A stretch of 64,000 nucleotides of DNA from contig CALEUW010000018.1 of assembly GCA_937920725.1 (NCBI GenBank), positions 1 to 64,000 on the forward strand, written 5' to 3'. The DNA comes from UMGS1601 sp900553335. GTDB lineage: Bacteria > Bacillota > Clostridia > Oscillospirales > Ruminococcaceae. Positions 55,458 to 64,000 of the stretch are shown piece after piece. Made by a program: the position numbers and the translations under genes. Below the pieces are notes generated by a model that worked only from the letters and a program-made list of their open reading frames with translations, was not told the DNA's origin and did no database searches. Position 1 is the stretch's first letter. Each line of letters opens with the position of its first letter.

Positions 55458-56318
55458 ATGGCAATAATTGAAACACAGAATTTAACATATGTGTATGGCG
55501 AGGGAACTCCGTTTAAAAAAGTCGCCGTAGATAATGTGAATTTAAAGATAGCAGAGGGCGAGCTTGTTGGTGTGATAGGTCATACGGGATCAGGTAAGTC
55601 AACGCTTATCCAGCATTTTAATGCACTTTTAAAGCCTACTGACGGAAAGATTTTCATAGACGGAGAGCAGATAAACTGGGACGACAAAAAAAGCCTTAGA
55701 GCGATTCGTTTTAAGGTAGGGCTTGTTTTTCAATACCCTGAGTATCAGCTTTTTGAGGATACTGTTTACAAGGATATTTCGTTTGGTCCTAAGAATATGG
55801 GACTGTCGGAAGAAGAGATAGACAGGCGGGTAAGGGATACTGCAAGACTTGTCGGCATTGATGAAAATATGCTCCTGAAATCTCCGTTCGATTTGTCCGG
55901 AGGACAAAAAAGGCGTGTTGCTATCGCAGGGGTTATGGCAATGGAGCCAAAGGTACTTATACTGGATGAGCCTACAGCAGGACTTGATCCAAAGGGAAGG
56001 GAAACCATTCTTTCTATGATACGGGAGTATCACAAGGAAAAGAAAAATACAGTAATGCTTGTTTCTCATTCTATGGAGGACGTTGCAAAAAACGCCACAA
56101 AGATTTTAGTTATGAATAAAGGAAGGCTCTTTTGCTATGACGATACGAAATCCGTATTTGCAAGAGCAAAGGAGCTTAAAGCTATGGGCTTGTCAGTTCC
56201 TCAGATCACAAATGTTTTTAATAAGCTTAAAGAAAGAGGAATTAAGATAAGCGATGATGTATATACGGTTGAATATGCCGAAAAGCTGGTAAAAAGGCTT
56301 ATGGAGATGAAAAAATGA
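55458..56318 (+). CDS. ecfA2: ECF transporter energy-coupling ATPase EcfA2
   Basis: EcfA2 is the second ATPase of the module; it heterodimerises with EcfA1 on EcfT. The 286-residue protein has Walker A GHTGSGKSTLIQH, Q-loop FQYPEYQLFE, signature LSGGQKRRVAIAG, Walker B VLILDEPTAGLDP and VSHSMEDVAK. Its stop overlaps the ruvB start (ATGA), so ruvB is translated with the transporter genes. Confidence 0.96.
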   Translation: MAIIETQNLTYVYGEGTPFKKVAVDNVNLKIAEGELVGVIGHTGSGKSTLIQHFNALLKPTDGKIFIDGEQINWDDKKSLRAIRFKVGLVFQYPEYQLFEDTVYKDISFGPKNMGLSEEEIDRRVRDTARLVGIDENMLLKSPFDLSGGQKRRVAIAGVMAMEPKVLILDEPTAGLDPKGRETILSMIREYHKEKKNTVMLVSHSMEDVAKNATKILVMNKGRLFCYDDTKSVFARAKELKAMGLSVPQITNVFNKLKERGIKISDDVYTVEYAEKLVKRLMEMKK

Positions 56319-57355
56319 TAGAAAAATCTGAATACGATTTTGAAAACAGAATAGTTGCTCCCGAAGCGACAATAGAAGAACAAACTGATGATATTGATTA
56401 TTCTTTAAGACCGAAAACCTTAAATGATTATATAGGACAGGAAAAGGTAAAGGAGAATCTTTCGGTTTTTATTGAAGCTGCCAAAAGGCGTGGAGATGCG
56501 CTTGATCACGTTTTGCTTTATGGACCTCCGGGACTTGGAAAAACAACTCTTTCGGGAATAATCGCCCATGAAATGGGAGTGAATTTCAGAGTTACAAGCG
56601 GTCCTGCGATTGAAAAGCCGGGAGATCTGGCGGCTCTTTTGACAAATTTACAGGAAGGCGATGTGCTCTTTATTGATGAGATTCATCGCTTGTCACGATC
56701 AATAGAGGAGATTTTATATCCGGCTCTTGAGGATTTTGCACTTGATATTATAATCGGAAAAGGACCGAGCGCAAGAAGTATACGGCTTGATTTGAATAAA
56801 TTTACACTTGTCGGCGCGACCACAAGAGCAGGTCAGCTTACTTCTCCGCTAAGGGATAGATTCGGTGTTATTCAGCGGCTGGAGCTTTATACAAAGGAGG
56901 AGCTTTGTGATATTATAATGCGTTCTGCATCAATTTTAGGTGTGGCGTGTGATAAGGACGGCGCTTTGGAGCTTGCAAAAAGAAGCAGAGGAACGCCCCG
57001 AATTGCAAACCGATTTCTGCGCCGTGTAAGGGATTTTGCCGATGTAATGGGAAACGGACGTGTCACAAAGGATATCGTAGCGATTGCTCTTGACCGAATG
57101 GAAGTAGATAATCTTGGACTTGACGCTCTTGATAAGCGGCTTTTGACGATGCTTATAAAGGGTTATAACGGAGGGCCCGTCGGACTTGAAACACTGGCAA
57201 GCGCAATAGGCGAGGAAGCGGTAACACTCGAAGACGTATGCGAACCTTATCTTATGCAGCTGGGATTTATTTCAAGAACTCCGAGGGGAAGGGTTGCAAC
57301 AGATCTTGCTTACAAGCATTTGGGATTATTTAAAGAGGGACAGACTATGATTTAA
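56315..57355 (+). CDS. ruvB: Holliday junction branch migration ATPase RuvB
   Basis: RuvB is the hexameric AAA+ motor for branch migration. The 346-residue protein has Walker A GPPGLGKTTLSG, Walker B LFIDEIHRL, sensor VGATTRAGQLTSPLRDRFG, the arginine finger, and the winged-helix DNA-binding end (TPRGRVATDLAYKHL). It overlaps ecfA2 and is followed after 47 bases by ecfT. In most relatives ruvB sits after ruvA; here it lies inside the ECF transporter module. Confidence 0.97.
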   Translation: MIEKSEYDFENRIVAPEATIEEQTDDIDYSLRPKTLNDYIGQEKVKENLSVFIEAAKRRGDALDHVLLYGPPGLGKTTLSGIIAHEMGVNFRVTSGPAIEKPGDLAALLTNLQEGDVLFIDEIHRLSRSIEEILYPALEDFALDIIIGKGPSARSIRLDLNKFTLVGATTRAGQLTSPLRDRFGVIQRLELYTKEELCDIIMRSASILGVACDKDGALELAKRSRGTPRIANRFLRRVRDFADVMGNGRVTKDIVAIALDRMEVDNLGLDALDKRLLTMLIKGYNGGPVGLETLASAIGEEAVTLEDVCEPYLMQLGFISRTPRGRVATDLAYKHLGLFKEGQTMI

Positions 57356-57402
57356 GGTGTGGCTGTCACCAAAAGTAAAAAGAGTATGAAAGGCAAAAAT
57401 GT

Positions 57403-58212
57403 ATGATAAAAGATATAACGATAGGACAGTTTTTTCCGGGGAAGAGCATTGTTCATAGGCTTGACTCGAGAATAAAGCTTCTTTTGACAGTAATGTTTAT
57501 TATAATGCTGTTTATGGCAGATACTTTTTTAGGGCTTTTAATAGGCGTTTTGTTTATCGGAACAGCATATATCGTTTCGTCAATACCGTTAAAGATGATT
57601 TTAAAAAGTGTAAAGCCTATTGTTCCGCTTATAATTTTAACGGCAGTTTTAAATTTGTTTTTTATCTCCACGGGAGATGTTTTGGTGCATTGGTGGATAT
57701 TTAAAATCACTACCGGAAGTCTTAAGACTGCTGTATTTATGATAATAAGAATAATAGCGCTTATAGTCGGAACATCTCTTTTAACCTATACAACGTCACC
57801 TATAGCTTTGACGGACGCTATTGAGAGAATACTTTCTCCGCTGAAAAAAATAAAGCTTCCTGTTCATGAAGTAGCTATGATGATGACGATTGCTTTAAGA
57901 TTTATTCCTACTCTTGTTGAGGAAACTGATAAAATCACAATGGCCCAAAAAGCGAGGGGGGCGGACATGGAGTCAGGCTCGCTTTTAAAAAGAGCTAAAG
58001 CGCTTATTCCGATATTGATTCCTCTTTTCGTTTCTGCTTTCAGAAGAGCAGAGGAGCTTGCAATGGCAATGGAATGCCGCTGTTATCACGGCGGAGAGGG
58101 AAGAACAAGACTTAAGCAGCTCCATTTCGCCATGAGGGATTTGTATGCGGTTATAATATCAGCGATTCCTATAGTTCTTATAATTATTGTTGACAGGGTG
58201 AATATTTTTTGA
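57403..58212 (+). CDS. ecfT: ECF transporter transmembrane protein EcfT
   Basis: EcfT is the membrane scaffold that couples the two ATPases to the S components. The 269-residue protein has an N-terminal helix hairpin (HRLDSRIKLLLTVMFIIMLF), several membrane helices and the two cytoplasmic coupling helices with Ala-Arg-Gly motifs (KARGADMESGSLLKRAK and RRAEELAMAMECR). It ends in an ATGA overlap with truA. Length is typical. Confidence 0.95.
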   Translation: MIKDITIGQFFPGKSIVHRLDSRIKLLLTVMFIIMLFMADTFLGLLIGVLFIGTAYIVSSIPLKMILKSVKPIVPLIILTAVLNLFFISTGDVLVHWWIFKITTGSLKTAVFMIIRIIALIVGTSLLTYTTSPIALTDAIERILSPLKKIKLPVHEVAMMMTIALRFIPTLVEETDKITMAQKARGADMESGSLLKRAKALIPILIPLFVSAFRRAEELAMAMECRCYHGGEGRTRLKQLHFAMRDLYAVIISAIPIVLIIIVDRVNIF

Positions 58213-58946
58213 TGAGAAATTTTAAGGTTAAGATGGCATATGACGGATCTTGTTATCATGGTTTTCAGCGCCAGGACAATGCTGTTACAGTTCAGGAAAA
58301 GGTCGAAGACGCATTATTTACTCTTTTGGGCGAAAAAATAACTATTGACGGATGTTCAAGAACCGATACGGGAGTTCATGCAAGAGAGTTTTATTTTTCG
58401 TTTAAGTCCGAAAGTCCCATAACCTTAAGAGGAATAGTTTTCGGACTGAATCCAAAGCTTCCGCCTGATATATCTATTCTTTCAGCAGAGGAAGCGCCAA
58501 TGGATTTTCATGCGAGATTTGACTCAAAAGGCAAGGAATACGAATACATAGTTCATAACAGCGAGATTAAAAATCCTTTTTATAAAAACACAGCGCTTAA
58601 ATATTGGGTTCCTATAGACGAAAAAAAGCTTGATACTGCGGCTAAGGATTTTATCGGCGAGCATGATTTTAAAAGCTTTTGTTCCACAGCCTGTGACAAG
58701 CAGATAACTGTTAGAACTATTTATGATGCAAGAGTTATAAGAGATGGAGAACTCGTCAAATTTTATATTTCGGGAAACGGATTCCTCTATAATATGGTAA
58801 GAATAATGGTAGGAACTCTTCTTTTTATAAACGAGGGTAAAATTCCAACAAATGGTATATCTGAAATTATAAAGGCAAAGGATAGAACAAAAGCCGGGAA
58901 AACCGTAGCCCCGCAAGGGCTGTATCTTAACAGGGTTTTTTACTGA
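58212..58946 (+). CDS. truA: tRNA pseudouridine(38-40) synthase TruA
   Basis: TruA isomerises uridines 38-40 of tRNA. The 244-residue protein begins MRNFKVKMAYDGSCYHGFQ and has the catalytic Asp in CSRTDTGVHAREFYF, then FISGNGFLYNMVRIMVGTL near the end. Start ATG 58212 overlaps the ecfT stop; a TTG three bases upstream is less likely. The order ecfT-truA is standard in Firmicutes. Confidence 0.96.
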   Translation: MRNFKVKMAYDGSCYHGFQRQDNAVTVQEKVEDALFTLLGEKITIDGCSRTDTGVHAREFYFSFKSESPITLRGIVFGLNPKLPPDISILSAEEAPMDFHARFDSKGKEYEYIVHNSEIKNPFYKNTALKYWVPIDEKKLDTAAKDFIGEHDFKSFCSTACDKQITVRTIYDARVIRDGELVKFYISGNGFLYNMVRIMVGTLLFINEGKIPTNGISEIIKAKDRTKAGKTVAPQGLYLNRVFY

Positions 58947-58968
58947 TAATGAAAAGAAAGGACACAAA

Positions 58969-60153
58969 ATGGCAAAAGCAAAAGCGTTTCAAACTGATAT
59001 CAGGCGTGAGCGGAAAAAGAAAAAGATAAAAAGATTTCTGCGCCGATTTTCTATAGTGCTGCTTGTGCTGGCGGCAGCGTTTGCGATTTATCTCACCAGA
59101 AATACATGGATTCCTTGGTTTGATGGGATACTTGAAAAGGCTCAGACAATGACTGTCAACGACGGCGAGCTTCAGCAGGGAAATTTTCCTATTTCAACAA
59201 GCGATACTGTAAGTAACACTGATCTTGTAAAATTCGGTGATGAATTTATACTTGCTACAGATACGCATATTCATTTTTATAAATCAAACGGAACTAAAAA
59301 AAGCTCTATTCAGCATACCTTTTCCGATTACGAAATAAAAACCGGCGATGGAAGGATTCTGGTATACGGAAGAGGCGCAAATAAATTAAGCGTAATGAGC
59401 GACAAGGAGGTTTTGTTTGAGCGTGAGCTGGAAGGCGATATCCATTTTGCACAGATGTCATCAGACAATTCTTTTGCTGTTGTAACGTCCTCAGAGGGAT
59501 TCCCTTCATATCTGACTGTTTTCGATAAGGACGGTGAGGTTATATATAAGTTCGCAAATGGCTTAAGAATAAATGCAGTTGACTTTAAATCAAACGGGCT
59601 TGGGTGCTTTGTTTCAGCGTTTGAAATGAGAAACGGAGATATGGTCACAAATATTTACTCGCTTGATTTTGATTCAAATGATGTTTTGTTTAAAAGTGAA
59701 GGTATAAAAAATACTGCTGTAATAAAAGCGGTTAAGCTTTCCGACGGGGATATTGCGGCTGTATGTGATGACAGGATCATAAGACTTGACAAGAATGGTA
59801 AAATAAAAGGTGAAACGGAATATAAAGGCGATCTTATAGATTTTGATGCTAGCTCAGATATTGTTTCTGTTGCAGTAAAAAGTATCACAGACTTATCAAA
59901 ATCAACACTTATAATAGTTCGAAGCGATAATGATACGTTGGAAATAGAATTTGATGAAAAGATAAAATCTGTTAATTGCGATACGAGAAACACTTATGTG
60001 CTTACAAATCAGTCGCTTGATTTATTCTCTATATCGGGGAAACAGATAGCTACGGCAAATGTAAGCAATGATTATGTTGATTTTGTTTTTATTGACGATG
60101 AGGTTTTATTCTTAGGTTATAGGGAAATTAATAAGATAGATTACAGCTATTAG
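58969..60153 (+). CDS. Membrane-anchored beta-propeller protein (DUF5711-like)
   Basis: The 394-residue protein has a short basic cytoplasmic tail, a membrane helix (FSIVLLVLAAAFAIYLTR, about 29-46) and an extracellular domain of repeated short beta units resembling a WD40/PQQ propeller (for example FLFSSDTHIHFY-like and VLTNQSLDLFSISGKQIAT repeats). This pattern occurs in Clostridial DUF5711 proteins. Its function is unknown. It lies directly before a CvpA-type membrane protein, with 16 bases between them. Confidence 0.75.
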   Translation: MAKAKAFQTDIRRERKKKKIKRFLRRFSIVLLVLAAAFAIYLTRNTWIPWFDGILEKAQTMTVNDGELQQGNFPISTSDTVSNTDLVKFGDEFILATDTHIHFYKSNGTKKSSIQHTFSDYEIKTGDGRILVYGRGANKLSVMSDKEVLFERELEGDIHFAQMSSDNSFAVVTSSEGFPSYLTVFDKDGEVIYKFANGLRINAVDFKSNGLGCFVSAFEMRNGDMVTNIYSLDFDSNDVLFKSEGIKNTAVIKAVKLSDGDIAAVCDDRIIRLDKNGKIKGETEYKGDLIDFDASSDIVSVAVKSITDLSKSTLIIVRSDNDTLEIEFDEKIKSVNCDTRNTYVLTNQSLDLFSISGKQIATANVSNDYVDFVFIDDEVLFLGYREINKIDYSY

Positions 60154-60169
60154 TTTGTCGGGAGGAAAA

Positions 60170-61042
60170 ATGGCTCTTATTTATGATTTGTTGGTAGTTT
60201 TAATACTTGTTGTGTTTTTTTCAATAGGCGTGAGAAAGGGCTTTATTAAAAGCATACTTTCTCTTGTTTGCTTTGTGTTATCAGTAGTGGTTTCTCTGTT
60301 TGCCGCAGAGAGGCTTGCACAGCCTATTTATGAAATGTGCTTTAAGGAAAAGGTTACGTCATTTATTGAGGAAAACATTGATAAGGTAGATGTTTCCGGA
60401 GTGGTGAATTCTTATTTTTTAGACGACCTTGGTATTGAAGCTGATGAAAAAACGATAAGAAGTATTATAGGTACTCAGGGTGACATTTCACAAAACATTA
60501 AGCTTTATGCTGAGAGAAACGGAGTTACTGTAGACAAAGAATATATTGATAAAAGGATCAACAGCTTTTTAAAATCAAAAGAGTTGGAGAGTGCAATAAA
60601 AACAGCTCTTCCGTCGCAGTTGGCGTCTGCTGTATTTTCGGCGGCTGAAAGCTCATCGGAGGTCATAGCGGATATTTTGCAGGCTTGTGTCAATCCGGAC
60701 AAAAGTGTTGCAGCCAGGGCTATAGAGGACGCATTTGTAAACGATGCAATAATTTTGCTGGTAAAATATGCTTTGTTTCTAATCTTTTTTGCAATTATAA
60801 GATTTTTGCTGAAGCTGATTGTTGCAGCAACAGGAATCATAAACAAAATTCCTGTTGCAGGAAAAGTGAACAGGATTCTCGGCGGAGCATTCGGAATTCT
60901 TAAAGGCGGAGTGTTTATCTTGATTTTGGCTATGACAATTGAGGTTACAGTTTCCTTTATGGGTTCAAGGTATTCGCTTTTTTCTGAATCGACGATAGAT
61001 AATTCTTTGATATTTAAGTATTTTTATAATATGGTGAGATAG
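60170..61042 (+). CDS. CvpA-family membrane protein
   Basis: The 290-residue protein opens with the CvpA pattern LIYDLLVVLILVVFFSIGVRKGFIKSILSL and has four membrane helices in all, two at each end. The central part is hydrophilic and longer than in E. coli CvpA. A YqgC/CvpA-like role in envelope tolerance is known only for enterobacterial members. Start ATG 60170 follows GGGAGG; the TTG at 60155 is less likely. Genes upstream and downstream are envelope- or protease-related. Confidence 0.82.
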   Translation: MALIYDLLVVLILVVFFSIGVRKGFIKSILSLVCFVLSVVVSLFAAERLAQPIYEMCFKEKVTSFIEENIDKVDVSGVVNSYFLDDLGIEADEKTIRSIIGTQGDISQNIKLYAERNGVTVDKEYIDKRINSFLKSKELESAIKTALPSQLASAVFSAAESSSEVIADILQACVNPDKSVAARAIEDAFVNDAIILLVKYALFLIFFAIIRFLLKLIVAATGIINKIPVAGKVNRILGGAFGILKGGVFILILAMTIEVTVSFMGSRYSLFSESTIDNSLIFKYFYNMVR

Positions 61043-61069
61043 AAAAACATGAAAGGATAGTGATGCAGA

Positions 61070-63370
61070 ATGATGATGTGTACAAGATGCCAAAAACGAC
61101 CTGCCGTTGTGTTTATTACATCTATGAATGGGCAAGAAAAGAAAAATGAAGGTCTTTGCCTTGTTTGTGCAAAGGAGCTTGGCATCTCTCAGGTTGATGA
61201 TTATATGAAGTCTATGGGCATAACAGACGATGATCTTGAAATGCTTTCAGATCAGCTTATGGACATAACTGACGGAGATGATTTTGAACCGGGCGGAAGT
61301 CCGACGATGCCGAATTTTCTTTCCAATATGTTAGGACAGTTTGGAAATTTTCAAAAAGATAAAGAGGACAAATCGGCTGTTGCAGACGAAACTGAAAATC
61401 CTGAAAACACAAAGAAAAAAGGACTTTTTAACAGAGATAAAAAAAGCAAACCGAAAAAGCTTAAGTTTTTATCTAACTATGCGACAAACCTTACCGAACG
61501 GGCAAGGGATGGAAAGCTTGATAACATCGTTGGACGTGACAAGGAAATCGCAAGGGTAATACAGATACTTTCAAGACGTCAGAAAAATAACCCCTGTCTT
61601 ATCGGTGAACCCGGAGTTGGAAAAACTGCAATTGCCGAAGGAATAGCACAAAAAATAGTAAGCGATGATGTTCCGTATCATATTAAGGGAAAGGAGCTTT
61701 ATCTGCTGGACCTTACCGCCATGGTAGCCGGAACACAGTTCAGAGGACAGTTTGAAAGCCGTGTTAAAGGGCTTGTGGAAGAGGTCAAAAGCCTTGGGAA
61801 TGTAATACTTTTTATTGATGAGGTTCATAATCTTGTAGGTGCAGGTGACAGCGCAGAAGGCACAATGAATGCGGCAAACATTTTAAAACCTGCGCTTTCA
61901 AGAGGAGAAGTACAGGTAATAGGCGCTACAACCTTTAAAGAGTACAGAAAGTATATTGAAAAGGATGCGGCTTTAGAAAGAAGATTTCAGCCTGTTACCG
62001 TTTCTGAGCCTACTCTATCGGATACCATTGAGGTGTTAGAGGGAATAAGAAAGTATTATGAAGAGTATCATAAGGTAAAGATTGACGCACCAACGCTTAG
62101 AATGTGTGCAATACTCTCAGAGCGTTATATAAACGATCGATTTCTTCCCGACAAGGCGATAGATCTTCTTGACGAAGCCTGTGCAAGAACGAGCATAAGA
62201 AGCCCCGAGCTTGCAGAGCTTGCAGATATTTCAAAGGAACTTGAGTGCAAAAACAGCGAGCTTGCTTCACTTGAGGCGGAGGAATCTCCTGATTTTGAGA
62301 AAATTGCAGAAATTAAAGCTGATATCATAAGAATCGAAGAGCATCAGAAGAAGCTGCAGGAAAGAGCAGAGAACATAAAAGTTAATGAGGAAGATCTTTC
62401 AAAGGTTATTGAGCTTTGGACTGGAATCCCTGCAAACAAGGTAGTAGAAACTGAGTTTTCAAAAATCCGAAATCTAAAGGAATCTCTTTCAAAAAGAGTA
62501 ATAGGACAAGATGAAGCAATAGATGTTGTTTCTAAGGCGGTCAAGAGAACAAGAGTCGGTCTTTCAAAACGCCGCCGTCCTGCATCGTTTATTTTCGTAG
62601 GACCTACAGGAGTAGGAAAGACGGAGCTTGTAAAGGTTTTGGGCGAGGAGCTGTTTGACGCTACCGAGCCGCTAATCAGAGTTGATATGAGCGAGTATAT
62701 GGAGCGCCACAGTGTCGCTAAGCTTATAGGCTCGCCTCCGGGATATGTAGGGTACGATGAAGCCGGACAGCTTACCGAAAAGGTTCGCCGCCGTCCGTAT
62801 TCGGTAGTTTTGTTTGACGAAATCGAAAAGGCTCATCCCGATGTTATGAACGTATTGCTGCAAATTTTAGACGAGGGTAAAATTACCGATGCACAGGGAA
62901 GAAACGTATCCTTTGAGAACACGGTTATCGTCATGACTTCTAATGCTGGAAGCACCTTGCAGGATACGGGAGTTGGCTTTAATAAAACGACTAAGGAAAT
63001 ATCAAAGGAAAAGGCAATGAAAGGCTTGCGGGATTTCCTTCGACCTGAGTTTTTGGGAAGAGTTGACGAGATAGTTGTGTTCAATCCGCTTACGGAAGAG
63101 AATTATGCAGACATTTGTGCGCTGATGCTTGACGAGATGAAAGAACCTCTTTTGGAAAAGGGTATAGAATTTGTATATGACAGAAAGGCTTGCGAATATA
63201 TAGCTCATAAATCTCACAATCAAAAGCTCGGTGCAAGAGATATTCGCCGTGTTATACGGAAAGAGGTCGAGGACAAGATAGCTTCCGTCTTGATAGACGA
63301 GCTGAAAATAGAGGCTAAAAAGTTAAGTCTTACTTCTGAAAACGGCGAGCTAAAAGTGACCGCTTCTTAA
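61070..63370 (+). CDS. clpE: AAA+ unfoldase ClpE (Clp ATPase with N-terminal zinc finger)
   Basis: ClpE unfolds proteins for the ClpP peptidase in stressed cells. The 766-residue protein lacks the Clp_N repeats of ClpC. Instead it has an N-terminal zinc finger with C4, C7, C30 and C33, then a disordered acidic/basic linker. Two AAA+ domains follow: Walker A GEPGVGKTAIAEG (about 179) and GPTGVGKTELVKV (about 512), Walker B VILFIDEVHNL and VVLFDEIEKAHP, with a UVR-like coiled-coil between them. It ends in the usual D2 small domain. A terminator follows, so it is the last gene of its unit. No ctsR or mcsAB lies next to it. Confidence 0.9.
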   Translation: MMMCTRCQKRPAVVFITSMNGQEKKNEGLCLVCAKELGISQVDDYMKSMGITDDDLEMLSDQLMDITDGDDFEPGGSPTMPNFLSNMLGQFGNFQKDKEDKSAVADETENPENTKKKGLFNRDKKSKPKKLKFLSNYATNLTERARDGKLDNIVGRDKEIARVIQILSRRQKNNPCLIGEPGVGKTAIAEGIAQKIVSDDVPYHIKGKELYLLDLTAMVAGTQFRGQFESRVKGLVEEVKSLGNVILFIDEVHNLVGAGDSAEGTMNAANILKPALSRGEVQVIGATTFKEYRKYIEKDAALERRFQPVTVSEPTLSDTIEVLEGIRKYYEEYHKVKIDAPTLRMCAILSERYINDRFLPDKAIDLLDEACARTSIRSPELAELADISKELECKNSELASLEAEESPDFEKIAEIKADIIRIEEHQKKLQERAENIKVNEEDLSKVIELWTGIPANKVVETEFSKIRNLKESLSKRVIGQDEAIDVVSKAVKRTRVGLSKRRRPASFIFVGPTGVGKTELVKVLGEELFDATEPLIRVDMSEYMERHSVAKLIGSPPGYVGYDEAGQLTEKVRRRPYSVVLFDEIEKAHPDVMNVLLQILDEGKITDAQGRNVSFENTVIVMTSNAGSTLQDTGVGFNKTTKEISKEKAMKGLRDFLRPEFLGRVDEIVVFNPLTEENYADICALMLDEMKEPLLEKGIEFVYDRKACEYIAHKSHNQKLGARDIRRVIRKEVEDKIASVLIDELKIEAKKLSLTSENGELKVTAS

Positions 63371-63410
63371 ATGAATATGCTTTAAATGAAATAATGTGTG
63401 GCAAAAAACG

Positions 63411-63439
63411 AGCCTGCGGCAAAATGCCGCAGGCTTTTG
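63411..63439 (+). terminator. Terminator after clpE
   Basis: AGCCTGCGGC (63411-63420) pairs perfectly with GCCGCAGGCT (63426-63435), followed by TTTG. Confidence 0.88.
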
Positions 63440-63485
63440 TCATACCCGAATATAAATATGAATAAAATATTATGGGTGAATAGTT

Positions 63486-64000
63486 TTGTTTAAGACAAGA
63501 ATTAAAAATACTGATATAGTCATTTGCTTTTCATTTTTAGCTGTACTGACTCTTTGCATTTTGCTATACTCAGAAAAGATAATTATAATTTCAGTTATTT
63601 CAAGCCTTTTGCATGAGTGCGGTCATATTGCGGCAATAAGAATAAACGGAGTGAAAATAAAAGAGGTACGGATTTACGGAGGAGGAATGAAAATTACTCG
63701 TGAAGTATCATATCTTCCGTTTGCAAAAGAGCTTTTGATTACATTTGCAGGAGTGCTTGTGAATTTTTGTCTGTGTATTTTTTCTTGTTGCTGTTTTAAG
63801 ACAGTTTTTTCGGTGAATCTTGTGCTGTTGATTTTCAATCTTCTGCCGATAGGCTGTCTTGACGGTGCGAGAGCGCTTATGCTTACGGAAGAAAAATATC
63901 CTTGTATTAAACCGCTGTCGGTCGCAGTAAAAGCTATTTTTTGCGCTTTGCTCTTGTTTTTTTGTGTATATTCTTTTTTTAGATTAAATGCTAGTTTAAG
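63486..64000 (+). CDS. M50-family site-2 protease, SpoIVFB-like (partial, runs off the window)
   Basis: An open frame of 171 codons from TTG 63486 reaches the right edge without a stop. The GGGTGA upstream fits as a ribosome binding site, and an in-frame TGA at 63477 blocks earlier starts. It has membrane helices and the zinc motif HECGH at residues 43-47 (SLLHECGHIAAI). A later FNLLPIGCLDGARAL is the second metal-ligand region (usual form LPIxPLDGGR). In sporulating Firmicutes SpoIVFB cleaves pro-sigma-K. The Cys and Ala in the second motif are small departures from the norm. Confidence 0.8.
   Translation, partial: MFKTRIKNTDIVICFSFLAVLTLCILLYSEKIIIISVISSLLHECGHIAAIRINGVKIKEVRIYGGGMKITREVSYLPFAKELLITFAGVLVNFCLCIFSCCCFKTVFSVNLVLLIFNLLPIGCLDGARALMLTEEKYPCIKPLSVAVKAIFCALLLFFCVYSFFRLNASL

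Noticed and set aside
1..64000. tRNA, rRNA or tmRNA genes
   Set aside because: No cloverleaf with a GTTCRANNC T-loop and no rRNA-like stretch was seen on either strand.
1..64000. CRISPR array, prophage, transposase or integrase
   Set aside because: No regularly spaced repeats of CRISPR size and no phage or transposase proteins were found; the only repeats are short hairpins and two direct repeats.

Overview
The window looks like a chromosomal segment of a low-GC, Gram-positive, spore-forming Clostridium-type Firmicute, most likely in the Oscillospirales/Ruminococcaceae-Eubacterium range. The reasons are the AT-rich sequence, strong AGGAGG-type ribosome binding sites, near-consensus sigma-A promoters with 17-bp spacers, the gene order yloC-remA-gmk-rpoZ-priA-def-fmt-yugP-rsmB-rlmN-prpC-prkC-rsgA-thiN-spoVM, SpoVM itself and a SpoIVFB-like protease at the right edge. 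The species cannot be fixed from the sequence. I saw no rRNA, tRNA, CRISPR array, prophage or transposase gene. The window is mainly core genome with a few accessory islands and many structured intergenic elements.

Region by region. 1-8 kb: the end of an unknown gene, a first LytR-CpsA-Psr (LCP) wall ligase, a thioesterase/ahcY pair, two half-size TSUP permease genes, the minus-strand ylxM-ffh-rpsP-khpA operon (signal recognition particle, ribosome, RNA binding) and an aldo/keto reductase. 8-13 kb: mgtE behind a long structured leader with a small upstream ORF, an ArsR-type regulator with a full-length TSUP permease, a nitroreductase, an orphan minus-strand RNA, a DUF1292 protein, and a promoter-to-terminator unit with no normal gene. 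13-24 kb: an XRE-GyrI regulator, a cpsB-cpsD-cpsC tyrosine-phosphorylation module divergent from a second LCP gene, a CarD-like regulator, nadA, a cysteine-rich hypothetical protein, and a third LCP gene followed by a structured non-coding stretch. 24-27 kb: pspC, glmS and a HAD phosphatase.

27-41 kb is a long, tightly packed plus-strand housekeeping operon: YloC, RemA, guanylate kinase, RNA polymerase omega, PriA, deformylase, formyltransferase, a zinc protease, RsmB, RlmN, the PrpC/PrkC phosphatase-kinase pair, RsgA, ThiN and SpoVM. Compared with Bacillus subtilis, coaBC and rpe are missing. 41-44.4 kb is an SPFH/zinc-ribbon membrane-stress-like cassette related to B. subtilis ydjGHI, with a minimal YdjH-like protein that lacks the TPM domain. 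44.6-49 kb (minus strand): a GNAT enzyme, a second XRE-GyrI regulator, rlmH, walJ and murA. 49-64 kb (plus strand): a NusG-II/Gx pair, ruvC-ruvA, glmM, a flavoprotein, an rRNA methyltransferase, an ECF transporter energizing module (ecfA1-ecfA2-ecfT-truA) with ruvB inside it, a beta-propeller membrane protein, a CvpA-like protein, clpE and a partial site-2 protease.

Cell-envelope building and its control is the recurring theme: three LCP ligases, GlmS, GlmM, MurA, the PrkC kinase with PASTA domains and the CpsBCD tyrosine phosphorelay. The most unusual signals are non-coding. There is a dispersed family of structured repeats with compensatory base changes (four copies, two of them flanking spoVM in inverted orientation), an interleaved (pseudoknot-type) pair of inverted repeats against the khpA ribosome binding site, an orphan RNA with mutually exclusive hairpins, and a complex leader before mgtE.
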